Shown piece by piece: positions 33,764 to 41,363 of a DNA stretch of 64,000 nucleotides (positions are counted from its first letter, which is position 1; every line of letters begins with the position of its first letter). The notes under the pieces are model-generated. The model was not told the origin of the DNA. It did no database searches and was given only the letters and a program-made list of their open reading frames with translations. The DNA comes from JAWWOW01 sp033851265 (GTDB lineage Bacteria; Actinomycetota; Actinomycetes; JAWWOW01): the NCBI GenBank assembly GCA_033851265.1, contig JAWWOW010000016.1:62001-126000 (forward strand). Reading direction: 5' to 3'. A program made the translations under genes and the position numbers.

Positions 33764-34529
33764 TCAGAGGCAGGTGATGCCGCCGTCCACTAACAGTGGC
33801 GTGCCGGTCATGTACTTCGACTCGTCCGACGCGAGATAGACGGCAGCCCACGCGATGTCCTCGGGCTCGCCGATGCCGAGAGGATGCAACCGCTCCAGCT
33901 CCTGCCGGGATCGCGTCCGGGTCGGGCTGCTGTGACAGAAACTCCTGATACAGCTCGGTGTTGATCGTGCCCGGGCACAGGGAGTTCACGCGAATCTTCT
34001 CCGGCGCGTACCGAACCGCCATGCTGCGGCTGAGATGCACGACAGCGGCCTTGGAGGAGCAGTACGCCGGGTGCATCGGAAAACCGACGAACGCGGACTC
34101 GCTGGCCATGTTGATGATCGATCCGCCGCCGGCTTCCCGCATCAACGGAAGAACCTCGCGCGAGACGAGGAACATGCTCTTGACGTTGACGGCGTACTGC
34201 AGATCCCACTGCTCCTCGCTGATCTCCTCGACGCCGCCGACGATCGCGATCCCGGCATTGTTGAACAGCACGTTGGGCGCGCCAAGTGCCTGTTGCACCT
34301 GTCGCACCGCGGCTTTCACGTCGGCCGACGCGGTCACGTCACAGGCAACGAACATTGCTGTTGCGCCCGTCGCGGAGATCTTCGCGGCCAGTGCCTCGCC
34401 GCGGGCCACGTCGATGTCGAGGATCGCGACCGCTGCGCCTTCCTGAGCGAAGAGCTCCGCACAGGCTTTGCCCAGACCGCGGGCACCGCCGGTGACGATG
34501 GCGGTCTTGTTTTTGAGGCGTTCGCTCAT
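33764..34529 (-). pseudogene. SDR-family oxidoreductase with a one-base frameshift
   Basis: A classical short-chain dehydrogenase: TGGARGLGKACAELF (NAD-binding), NNAGIAIVGG, NMASESAFVGFP (Ser) and PAYCSSKAAVVHLS (Tyr, Lys). The frame reads correctly to QQPDPDAI near 33912, then turns into nonsense. The expected C-terminus (ELERLHPLGIGEPEDIAWAA, then YLASDESKYMTG, then LLVDGGITCL) is intact in the next frame. Removing one base from the GGG at 33908-33910 restores a 254-residue protein ending at TGA 33766-33764. It is either a recent inactivation or a homopolymer sequencing error. Confidence 0.88.
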
Positions 34530-34609
34530 CGTGCTCCTCCAGGCGCAGCGGCAGAGGTTGCAAACCTAGCGACGAATGAGGAACGAACGACCGCTCCACG
34601 AAGCAGGAT

Positions 34610-35152
34610 TCAGACCCGTGCCACAACGACCGCGTCAGCGGCGAGTTGAGCACCCCAACGCTCGGCACGTTCCAACTCCCCGGGGACGAGCCGATTGCTC
34701 TTCGAGACGAGGAAGCTCTCGCCGTCCGCGACCACGGTGGCACCACGATTGCGAAGCGAACGCTCTATCGCTCGAGCCGCACGTCCCATGAGCACGACGG
34801 GTCCTTGGACGCGTGTGTCGAAGGCGGCCGCCCGCACGTTCAGCTCCCCTAGGTCGGCAATCCACTCGCGCAGCCCTCGGCCGTCGGCGCCCTCCTCCAC
34901 GGCGAGCCCACTGTCGGGCTTTGCCGCCGCTTCGATGGCTGCCTTGCGTGTGCTCGTCCGACTCATGCTGTGGACGTGGGTTGGGCCGCCAACGACCAAC
35001 AGATCCGCGTCCCGTACGTGTTCGTCACTCACCTGTCCGACCGCAACCAACGTGACGTCAGCCGCGTTGCCCAAGCCCCGTGCGATTCCCTCCGCGATGG
35101 CGCGAGTGTTCCCGTACATCGATTCGTAGACGACTAGGGCTTTGACAGACAT
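34610..35152 (-). CDS. flavodoxin-domain protein
   Basis: A 180-residue FMN-binding protein. The phosphate loop is VVYESMYGNTRAIAEGIARGL, followed by a LLVVGGPTHVHSMSRT strand-loop that stacks on the flavin. The C-terminal half ends in ERAERWGAQLAADAVV. Similar flavodoxins appear among universal-stress and DosR-type genes. Start ATG 35152 has AAGGA upstream; the frame extends to 35209 without support. A DosR-like box lies ~82 bp upstream and could serve both this gene and the divergent one. The electron-transfer partner is not obvious. Confidence 0.88.
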   Translation of the reverse strand: MSVKALVVYESMYGNTRAIAEGIARGLGNAADVTLVAVGQVSDEHVRDADLLVVGGPTHVHSMSRTSTRKAAIEAAAKPDSGLAVEEGADGRGLREWIADLGELNVRAAAFDTRVQGPVVLMGRAARAIERSLRNRGATVVADGESFLVSKSNRLVPGELERAERWGAQLAADAVVVARV

Positions 35153-35233
35153 GACGGTCCTTACGTAGAGGTTCGGATAGCAAGCGTCGCCCACCGGAAC
35201 CGTTTGCACCCGGGCCGAACCTCCTGAACGTGC

Positions 35234-35247
35234 GGGACCAACGGCCC
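35234..35247. promoter_or_regulatory. DosR-like box, copy 1 (divergent)
   Basis: GGGACCAACGGCCC resembles the DosR/DevR hypoxia box core GGGACnnnnGnCCC. It lies 76 bp before ATG 35310 and ~82 bp before the divergent flavodoxin start. The same 14 bases recur at 36852 in the same setting. Confidence 0.6.
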
Positions 35248-35309
35248 TACCGGGTCGTTGGTGCCTCGACCGAGAGTGGTTTCAGCGCTTCGACGGACCG
35301 AAGGGACTG

Positions 35310-35930
35310 ATGGGCGTGGCTGTTGCCTACGTAGACCTGTACTGGTTGCCGTTGGGCGCTGGCGACGCGTCCCATTGCGTGCGGTTCAACGGTCGTATCT
35401 TCGAGCGCCTCGCGGCGCGCCGCGCCCATCGCGAAGCGCGCGACCTCTATCACTCGGCCCTGGAAGTGAATACGGGCACAGACCGCTTCGTAGTCGAGAT
35501 GGCTCCGACGTGGGGCAACAAGCAAGCCGACCGAGGTGTGGTGGGCGGCGGCTCTGTCGGCCTCGCATCGCTCGGCCGCTCTCAGTTTTTCCGCTACGAG
35601 ATCCGGCGATGGCGAAACGGCAACATCCCGGACGCGTCCGAAGCCGTTGCGAGCCCGCAGCGCCTGAGTTCCGACGTTGATCTTGCGCATCGGGTGCTGG
35701 ACCTTGTCCCCACCTTTCCGACTGGCACCTGGGGCCGTGACGAATTCCAGACGGGAGACATGTGGAACTCGAACTCCCTCATCGCCTGGTTGCTCGTCCG
35801 CAGTGGTCACGCGATTGACCTCATCGAGCCACCTCGTCGTGGCCGTGCACCCGGATGGACAGCCGGGTTGGTGGTGGCAGCAAGGCAGGAATACGCGGGC
35901 CGCCGCGCGGTACAGGAGGCGCGCCTCTAG
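35310..35930 (+). CDS. hypothetical protein, possible papain-like (NlpC/P60-type) fold
   Basis: A 206-residue soluble protein. Segments YVDLYWLPLGAGDASHCVRFNGRIFERL, LYHSALEVNTGTDRFVVEMAPTWG and FQTGDMWNSNSLIAWLLVRSG recall permuted NlpC/P60 or LRAT-type proteins, where a HxxLEV His strand precedes a Cys helix. Here the helix has Ser/Asn instead of Cys, so any such relation would be to an inactive member; this is inference only. Codon usage and composition show a real gene, in preference to the antisense frame. ATG 35310 follows AAGGG. A DosR-like box is in its leader. Confidence 0.7.
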   Translation: MGVAVAYVDLYWLPLGAGDASHCVRFNGRIFERLAARRAHREARDLYHSALEVNTGTDRFVVEMAPTWGNKQADRGVVGGGSVGLASLGRSQFFRYEIRRWRNGNIPDASEAVASPQRLSSDVDLAHRVLDLVPTFPTGTWGRDEFQTGDMWNSNSLIAWLLVRSGHAIDLIEPPRRGRAPGWTAGLVVAARQEYAGRRAVQEARL

Positions 35931-36159
35931 TCGATGAAGCGCAAACGGTGCGGGCGATTGGCGCGGGACCTTTCGGTGCGAACCTCGCTATCCGCACCGT
36001 TGACGGCGACAATGTCCGCACAACTGCGGCAGAGGTCGTTCACGCCGGGTACGTTGCAAGTGAGGGCAGTCAAATCGTGTCGCTGGCACCCCTGATGCAC
36101 CCACTTTTCGACGCGGGGTCTCGAAGCGTCGACGAATTTTTGAAGTGGGGAATTGAGCA
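35931..36159. other. 229-bp gap without a convincing gene
   Basis: Open frames on both strands cross this stretch but neither has a supported start or recognisable product. It presumably holds the promoter of the DUF4389 gene. Confidence 0.5.
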
Positions 36160-36798
36160 ATGTCAACTCAAACCGCGCCTGCGGTCTATCCGGTGCAATT
36201 CTCGGTCGAGTATCCCGACCGACCACTGAACAGACTGACATCAGCGTTCCGCATTGTTGTAGCCATCCCGATCATTATCGTGCTCGAAAGCGTCTCCGGC
36301 GGGCACTTCGCGCCATCCAAGGGCAGCGACGTCGTCCTCTACGGCGCCGGCGGCATGCTCTTCATCGGTCCCTTGCTGATGATTCTGTTTCGGCGGAAGT
36401 ACCCGCGGTGGTGGTTTGACTGGAACCTCGAGCTGCAGCGGTTCAGCAACCGGGTCGTGGTTTTCCTGGCGCTGATGGACGACCGCTATCCGTCGACCGA
36501 CGAGCGGCAGTCAGTTCAGCTCGACATCGACTACCCCGACGCGTCACGCGATTTGAACCGGTGGCTGCCGCTTGTGAAGTGGTTCCTCGCGATACCGCAC
36601 TTCATCGTGCTGTTCTTTCTCTCGATTGCGGCCGTCTTTGCCGTCATCGTCGCCTGGTTCGCGATTCTGTTCACCGGCCGCTATCCGCGCGGAATCTTCG
36701 ACTTTGTCGAGGGCGTCCTGCGCTGGAGTCAACGTGTCGTCGCCTACGCGTTGCTGCTGGTGACTGACAGATATCCACCGTTCAGCTTGGCCGCTTGA
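36160..36798 (+). CDS. DUF4389 membrane protein
   Basis: A 212-residue membrane protein with the duplicated DUF4389 pattern. The first half starts VQFSVEYPDRPLNRLTSAFR with helices FRIVVAIPIIIVLESV and GGMLFIGPLLMILF. The second starts DYPDASRDLNRWLPLVKWFLAIPHF with helices IVLFFLSIAAVFAVIVAWFAI. Both halves end in a TGRYPRG/DRYP motif. Function is unknown; the family is widespread in actinobacteria. The gene lies between the two DosR-like leader copies. Confidence 0.9.
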   Translation: MSTQTAPAVYPVQFSVEYPDRPLNRLTSAFRIVVAIPIIIVLESVSGGHFAPSKGSDVVLYGAGGMLFIGPLLMILFRRKYPRWWFDWNLELQRFSNRVVVFLALMDDRYPSTDERQSVQLDIDYPDASRDLNRWLPLVKWFLAIPHFIVLFFLSIAAVFAVIVAWFAILFTGRYPRGIFDFVEGVLRWSQRVVAYALLLVTDRYPPFSLAA

Positions 36799-36841
36799 TC
36801 TACCTGCCATCCGCGCACTGGAGACCTAACAAAACGCGAGT

Positions 36842-36939
36842 CCAACATGTGGGGACCAACGGCCCTACCGGGTCGTTGCTGCGTCGGCCGAAACTGGATC
36901 CAGTGCTTCGATGGATCTAGGGGACGTGATGGGCATGGC
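36842..36939 (+). repeat. second copy of a ~98-bp duplicated leader (first copy 35224-35320)
   Basis: The bases from just before the DosR-like box to just after the downstream ATGGGC are conserved between 35224-35320 and 36842-36939. A 25-base block starting at the box is identical and the remainder is ~70% alike, ending at aligned start codons ATG 35310 and ATG 36929. It acts as a copied promoter/leader in front of two unrelated genes. Confidence 0.8.
36852..36865 (+). promoter_or_regulatory. DosR-like box, copy 2
   Basis: GGGACCAACGGCCC, identical to copy 1, located 77 bp before ATG 36929. The conserved spacing to the start codon (76 and 77 bp) supports a functional site. Confidence 0.6.
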
Positions 36940-37657
36940 CGCCACCGCAAGGCCGACCAGTCGAGAACTAGTCACTGAGATCGGTCATGTCCTCAGCGAC
37001 CTTCCTGTCTTCCTCACCACCCCGCTGTACAGGAGGTGGCACCGCCACTGGGGTGCTACATCAGCCGAAATCACCGCGTCTCTCCCCGGTGATGCCCTCG
37101 TGCCGCACGCCCAATTCCGGGCGACGAGAGCGATAACAATTGCCGCCCCGCCAGAGGCGGTTTGGCCGTGGCTCGTTCAGGTTGGCTGCCTTCGTGCTGG
37201 CTTCTATAGCAACGACCTGCTCGACAATCTCGCCCATCCCAGCGCGACCACAGTTGTGCCCGACCTCCAGCATCTCGAGGTCGGCCAGTGGGTGCCAATG
37301 TCGCCGTCGACGCCACCCACCGACCGCACCGCGCTCAAGGTTCACTCCTTCGAAGTCAACCGGTCGTTGCTGTGGACCAAACCCGACAGCACCTGGGCGT
37401 GGCAGCTGACACCGACCGACACCAACGGAACCCGCCTGGTCACTCGCATCCACGTGCTGTACGACTGGCGGCATCCACTGACAGCACTGATGGGCGTGCT
37501 ACTGATGGAGTTCGGCGACTTTGTCATGCTCCGCAGGATGCTTCGCGCGATCAGATCGCGAGCGGAGTCTCTTCACAAGGAACCCAGCACTCAACGGGAC
37601 CAGAGCGTCGCAGAACTCCGGCGCCACACCGCTGGGATCCTCGGTCCGGTCCAGTGA
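36929..37657 (+). CDS. SRPBCC-fold protein
   Basis: A ~242-residue START/polyketide-cyclase-like protein. The SRPBCC core runs ATRAITIAAPPEAVWPWLVQVG, GFYSNDLLDNLAHPSA, HLEVGQWVPMSP, LLWTKPDSTWAWQL, then TRLVTRIHVLYDW. It forms a hydrophobic cavity for a small ligand. ATG 36929 is chosen because it aligns with the start in the duplicated leader and has AGGGG upstream; ATG 36911 is an alternative. The stop overlaps the next start (GTGA), so the membrane protein is coupled. Confidence 0.85.
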   Translation: MGMAATARPTSRELVTEIGHVLSDLPVFLTTPLYRRWHRHWGATSAEITASLPGDALVPHAQFRATRAITIAAPPEAVWPWLVQVGCLRAGFYSNDLLDNLAHPSATTVVPDLQHLEVGQWVPMSPSTPPTDRTALKVHSFEVNRSLLWTKPDSTWAWQLTPTDTNGTRLVTRIHVLYDWRHPLTALMGVLLMEFGDFVMLRRMLRAIRSRAESLHKEPSTQRDQSVAELRRHTAGILGPVQ

Positions 37658-38364
37658 CAACGCTCCGCAGAGGTCCCGCGGCGAAGTTCATCGGCCTCAC
37701 CGCGGTCGTCTCCTCGGCGCTCTACTTACTTTCCGACGTCATCGAGGTTCTGCAAGGCGGTTTCTCCAGCGGCCAACTGTGGCTCACCCTCGTCGCCGAG
37801 ACAGCGGTGCCGATCTTCGTCGTGGGTCTCGCGGTCCTGCAACGACCGCGGCTTGGACGACTAGGTGAACTCAGCGCATGGACATACGCCTACAGCTATG
37901 TCTTCTTCACCGGCACCGTGGTCTACGCATTGGTCAACGGCACCAAGGACTACGCCGCCCTCACCGACAAGCTCGGCGCGGTGATGGTCGTCCACGGAGC
38001 GCTGATGGTGCTCGCCGGACTGGGGTTCGGCTACGCGGTTCGCCGCGCGCGACTACTGCCACCGTGGACCGCCATCACACTGATGGCGGGGGTTGTCCTT
38101 GTGGCCCTCGCGCAGAACCTGCCGGACGGGGCACAACTCGCCGCGGCCGCTATCCGCGACCTCGGCTTCGCCGGTATGGGCGTCGGCGTGCTGCGAATAG
38201 GAGCATCGAGCGTGCCCGTGGACCGCACACGCCGCAGGTATGTGTGCGGAATCCCTGGGCAGGTCAGATCGGCTGTTCCTACGGCTTTCGTCGGCGCGCC
38301 GCCGGGAGATCACCAACCTGGCCCCATTGTTGGACACGTTGGGCACCGGTCACGCCGTTCATGA
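37654..38364 (+). CDS. polytopic membrane protein
   Basis: A 236-residue protein with about six hydrophobic helices: FIGLTAVVSSALYLLSDVI, LTLVAETAVPIFVVGLAVL, YAYSYVFFTGTVVYALV, AVMVVHGALMVLAGLGFGYAV, AITLMAGVVLVALAQNL and LGFAGMGVGVL. The start is GTG 37654, overlapping the SRPBCC stop. The last ~50 residues are Arg/Pro/Gly-rich and overlap the convergent FAD-protein gene by 86 bp, so they may be an artefact of a lost stop. Function is unknown. Confidence 0.75.
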   Translation: MTTLRRGPAAKFIGLTAVVSSALYLLSDVIEVLQGGFSSGQLWLTLVAETAVPIFVVGLAVLQRPRLGRLGELSAWTYAYSYVFFTGTVVYALVNGTKDYAALTDKLGAVMVVHGALMVLAGLGFGYAVRRARLLPPWTAITLMAGVVLVALAQNLPDGAQLAAAAIRDLGFAGMGVGVLRIGASSVPVDRTRRRYVCGIPGQVRSAVPTAFVGAPPGDHQPGPIVGHVGHRSRRS

Positions 38365-41212
38365 TGTGCCAGTTGCCGGTAGCCGGACGCCACACGGCGA
38401 AGTCGAGCGTCCCGTCGTTGTCATAGTCGCCCGGGACAGGAATGTCACCCGGCGCTCCCCATTGTTGGACACGTTGGGCACCGGTCACGCCGTTCATGAT
38501 GTGCCAGTTGCCGGTAGCCGGACGCCACACAGCGAAGTCGAGCGTCCCGTCGTTGTCATAGTCACCCGGAACAGGAATGTCACCCGCCTGTCCCCATTGT
38601 TGGACGGCCTGCACGCCGGTCCTGGCGTCGATCCGGTACCAAATACCCGTGGCAGGCCGCCAGACAGCGATCTCTGACGGGCCTTCGTAGCTGTACCCGC
38701 GGGCGCTCGGTGGCTGGGACAGTCCGCAGCGACGCGTGAAATCGTTGTCGAACGTGGTGAGCGTGCCGCCCTTCGTCAGCTCCCAACGAACTTGCCGCCA
38801 TGTATCCAATTGTGGATACCCCGTCGCCACGTCACTGCCTTGAAGGTCATCGAACATGCCCCAATGCTGGATACCGCCGTACTTTCGTCCGGCTGCTTCG
38901 ATGCGGGCCAACAGAATGCGGGTGTCTTGCACTTCTTGCAGCGCGGCAAACTCGACCATGCAGGTGCGGGTGGTGCGATTCTGCGGTGATAGGTACGCCT
39001 TCGAGTTTCCTACGAACCGCATGGAGAACCACCCGAGCAATCCGAGACCCTCGCCTTCCCACGCTGCTTTCAGGATGGCGCAGGCGTCGTCGATGAAGCC
39101 CAGGTAGGCGTCGTTCGTTGCGTCGAAGGCGATCTCGAGGGACAGCCCGCGGACCGGTGGCGCACCCCGTCCAGGCGTGGTGACGGTGTTCGCCAAGCCA
39201 CGCGCCTCCTGCTGCGGGAATTGCGCGAAGGTAGCCGCCGTGACCGTGGTCGCCTTCGCGGCAGGGCTTGCAACCTTCATGAGCTGGGCTAGGACCACCA
39301 GGAGTTCTCCCGGAATTCCGCCGCCGGAGGCTCGGTCTGTGGCCTCCGCCTGCTTGCGGGTGATCAGGAAGCAGGGGCGGGCGCCGCCAGGTTCCTCGAA
39401 CGGGTTGACGATTACGTTGACGGCGCGGTTCTCGGCAATGTCGAAGGGATTGCCTTGCGCGCCTTGGGTCAGTCGAGCCCGCACAGCGGGCCAGGAGAGC
39501 CACTCACAGTTCTGGATCAGGTCGTACTGCGGAACGACCTCGATGATGAACGCGTAGACGATTCCGAGGCTGCCCACTGACACCAGCGTCGAGTAGAACC
39601 AGTCGTCGTTGTGGTGGATGTTGACATCGTCGATGCCGAGCGCCACCGCGAGCGCGGCTCGGTCGGTCAGACCAGCGGTGGGCTCGATCCAGTGCTGGAC
39701 GCCTCCTGGACCTACAAGGTGGATAGCCCGGACGATCTCGGGGATCGGCCCAATCCGGAAGTCGGCGCCGTGGACGCTGGTGGACACGGCCCCTGCCAAG
39801 GTCTGGCCGCAAGCGCCGCCCAGGGTAGGAAACGCGAGCTTCCTCGTGTCCAGCATGGTGATCAGGTCGCCCAGTGTGATCCCGGCTTCGACATGTACGA
39901 GGTCGGCAACCACACCCGGTTTCAGAACGCCTGGCACGTCGAGCACGCCGGACAACTCACCACTGAGTTTGTGCGTCTCCACGAGGAAGTCGGGCGTGAT
40001 CGCGACGTCGGAGTTCGACCAGCTGCTTCCCACCGCTCGAACATGCCGGCCAACCCGTTCCGCCTCCTTGACGATCTCGACGAGTTCACCGAGAGATTCG
40101 GGATAACAATGCGCGTGGAGTTGGCCGAACGGCGGGTTCGGGGCTAAAGGCGACGCGTTGTAGACCGAGGGGATCTGCCAATTCATCGCGAGATTTGTCC
40201 ACGATTGGCTCGTGGTGTTATCGGTCCGGCCACCAGGCCACTGCCGAAGTGAATTGTCAGACCCGCGAGCGAACACCTCGACGCGATTCGGACCCCTGAC
40301 GACCGCGCTCACGTCGCCTGCGGGTAGATCGTCACCACGGGGTACCGGGCCACTCCAGCACTTGCCGTCCCATTTCCATCGCATCAGCCGACGGTCGCCC
40401 GAGATGCCGAACACCTCGAGTCGATTCGGTCCGGGGGTCACGGCACTCACTGCTCCGGCAGTGAGGTGCCCACCCAGTTCTTCTGGCCCGGCGAACGTCC
40501 CGCCCGTCCACCACCAGTGCTGGAGGGGGTTTGTGGCGGGACCTCGGGAGCTGGCGAAGATGTCCATTCGCTCGGGTCCCCAGCTGACTGCACTGACACC
40601 CTCGCGGGGAAGGTTTCCGCCAAGGTCCTGCAGGTTCCAGCTCGAACCGGTCTCCGTCCACCAATGCCACAGATGGTTGTCGGCTCCGGTGCCGAAAACA
40701 TCGAATCGGCCCGGCCTGGCCGAGAGCACGGCCAGGCGCTCGGCGTGAACGCCGGCACCGCTGACGGGGAGCGGTATCGGAAGGCTCCACATGGTTCCGT
40801 TCCACCGCCACCACCAGGGCCGGTTGCCGGCACCGACCGCGAAGACCTCGATGTGGTTCCGGTCGGCAGCGATCGCAGCGATCGGACCAGGAGGCAAGTT
40901 CGCACCAGGCGGCAGCGGCGGCTGGGCGACCCAGGCACCGTGGTCTCCTCGCCACCACAACGGCGTGTTGATTCCGGCGCCAGCGGCGAAGACCTCGAGA
41001 AAGCCATGCCCGGAGGAGACGACGCAGACGCCTTCTGCAGGGATGTTGTTCGGCAACGGCAGGGGGCCTGGGCCGAGGGTGGGCCCGCCGTCTGACCACC
41101 AATGCCACACCATGCTTCCCGGACCGGCCGCGAATACGTCAAGGCTCCCCGGCACGGCCGAAGCGGCGCTGGGCGGACCGTTGAGCCCCCCAAGAATCGG
41201 CAATGTCTTCAC
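38279..41212 (-). CDS. fusion: 7-blade propeller, FAD-dependent oxidase, FG-GAP-like repeats
   Basis: A 977-residue protein with three parts. Residues ~1-345 hold seven ~47-residue repeats, each with a VFAxGxxNxLxHWW-type core (for example FGTGADNHLWHWW), like PLL-type lectin propellers. Residues ~350-810 are a VAO/PCMH-type FAD oxidase of the lactone-oxidase group: VRAVGSSWSNSD, LGGACGQTLAGAVSTSVHG, VSVGSLGIVYAF. The usual covalent His of GSGHS is Trp here. Residues ~835-977 carry three 45-residue FG-GAP-like repeats with DYDNDGTLDFAVWRP. No signal peptide is visible. The start is GTG 41212 with GGAGGAGG upstream. The substrate is unknown. Confidence 0.85.
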   Translation of the reverse strand: MKTLPILGGLNGPPSAASAVPGSLDVFAAGPGSMVWHWWSDGGPTLGPGPLPLPNNIPAEGVCVVSSGHGFLEVFAAGAGINTPLWWRGDHGAWVAQPPLPPGANLPPGPIAAIAADRNHIEVFAVGAGNRPWWWRWNGTMWSLPIPLPVSGAGVHAERLAVLSARPGRFDVFGTGADNHLWHWWTETGSSWNLQDLGGNLPREGVSAVSWGPERMDIFASSRGPATNPLQHWWWTGGTFAGPEELGGHLTAGAVSAVTPGPNRLEVFGISGDRRLMRWKWDGKCWSGPVPRGDDLPAGDVSAVVRGPNRVEVFARGSDNSLRQWPGGRTDNTTSQSWTNLAMNWQIPSVYNASPLAPNPPFGQLHAHCYPESLGELVEIVKEAERVGRHVRAVGSSWSNSDVAITPDFLVETHKLSGELSGVLDVPGVLKPGVVADLVHVEAGITLGDLITMLDTRKLAFPTLGGACGQTLAGAVSTSVHGADFRIGPIPEIVRAIHLVGPGGVQHWIEPTAGLTDRAALAVALGIDDVNIHHNDDWFYSTLVSVGSLGIVYAFIIEVVPQYDLIQNCEWLSWPAVRARLTQGAQGNPFDIAENRAVNVIVNPFEEPGGARPCFLITRKQAEATDRASGGGIPGELLVVLAQLMKVASPAAKATTVTAATFAQFPQQEARGLANTVTTPGRGAPPVRGLSLEIAFDATNDAYLGFIDDACAILKAAWEGEGLGLLGWFSMRFVGNSKAYLSPQNRTTRTCMVEFAALQEVQDTRILLARIEAAGRKYGGIQHWGMFDDLQGSDVATGYPQLDTWRQVRWELTKGGTLTTFDNDFTRRCGLSQPPSARGYSYEGPSEIAVWRPATGIWYRIDARTGVQAVQQWGQAGDIPVPGDYDNDGTLDFAVWRPATGNWHIMNGVTGAQRVQQWGAPGDIPVPGDYDNDGTLDFAVWRPATGNWHIMNGVTGAQRVQQWGQVGDLPAARRRKP
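38326..38730. repeat. three 135-bp coding tandem repeats
   Basis: Units 38326-38460, 38461-38595 and 38596-38730 encode the 45-residue FG-GAP-like repeats. The first two copies differ at only about seven positions, so they duplicated recently; the third is more diverged. The last unit of the protein ends abruptly in LPAARRRKP, consistent with repeat loss or a truncated end. Confidence 0.92.
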
Positions 41213-41363
41213 GGCGCATACCTCCTCCAGCTGCGACGCAGCGAGGCCGGCGACTACCTACGTTGGTCGAGCCGGCCGCCCATCTTGGGCCTGCGCCCCA
41301 GCGTGGCGCGACCGCTGCCGCTGGACGACCCGTGCCGCGCGCCATCAGTATGCGGGCGTGGAC

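Noticed and set aside
35247..35810. minus-strand frame opposite the 35310-35930 gene
   Set aside because: The + strand product has natural composition with Trp/Phe/Tyr-rich segments, a ribosome binding site and a promoter box; the minus frame has none.
38326..38730. CRISPR-like repeat array
   Set aside because: Units are 135 bp, contiguous, coding and in frame; there are no spacers.
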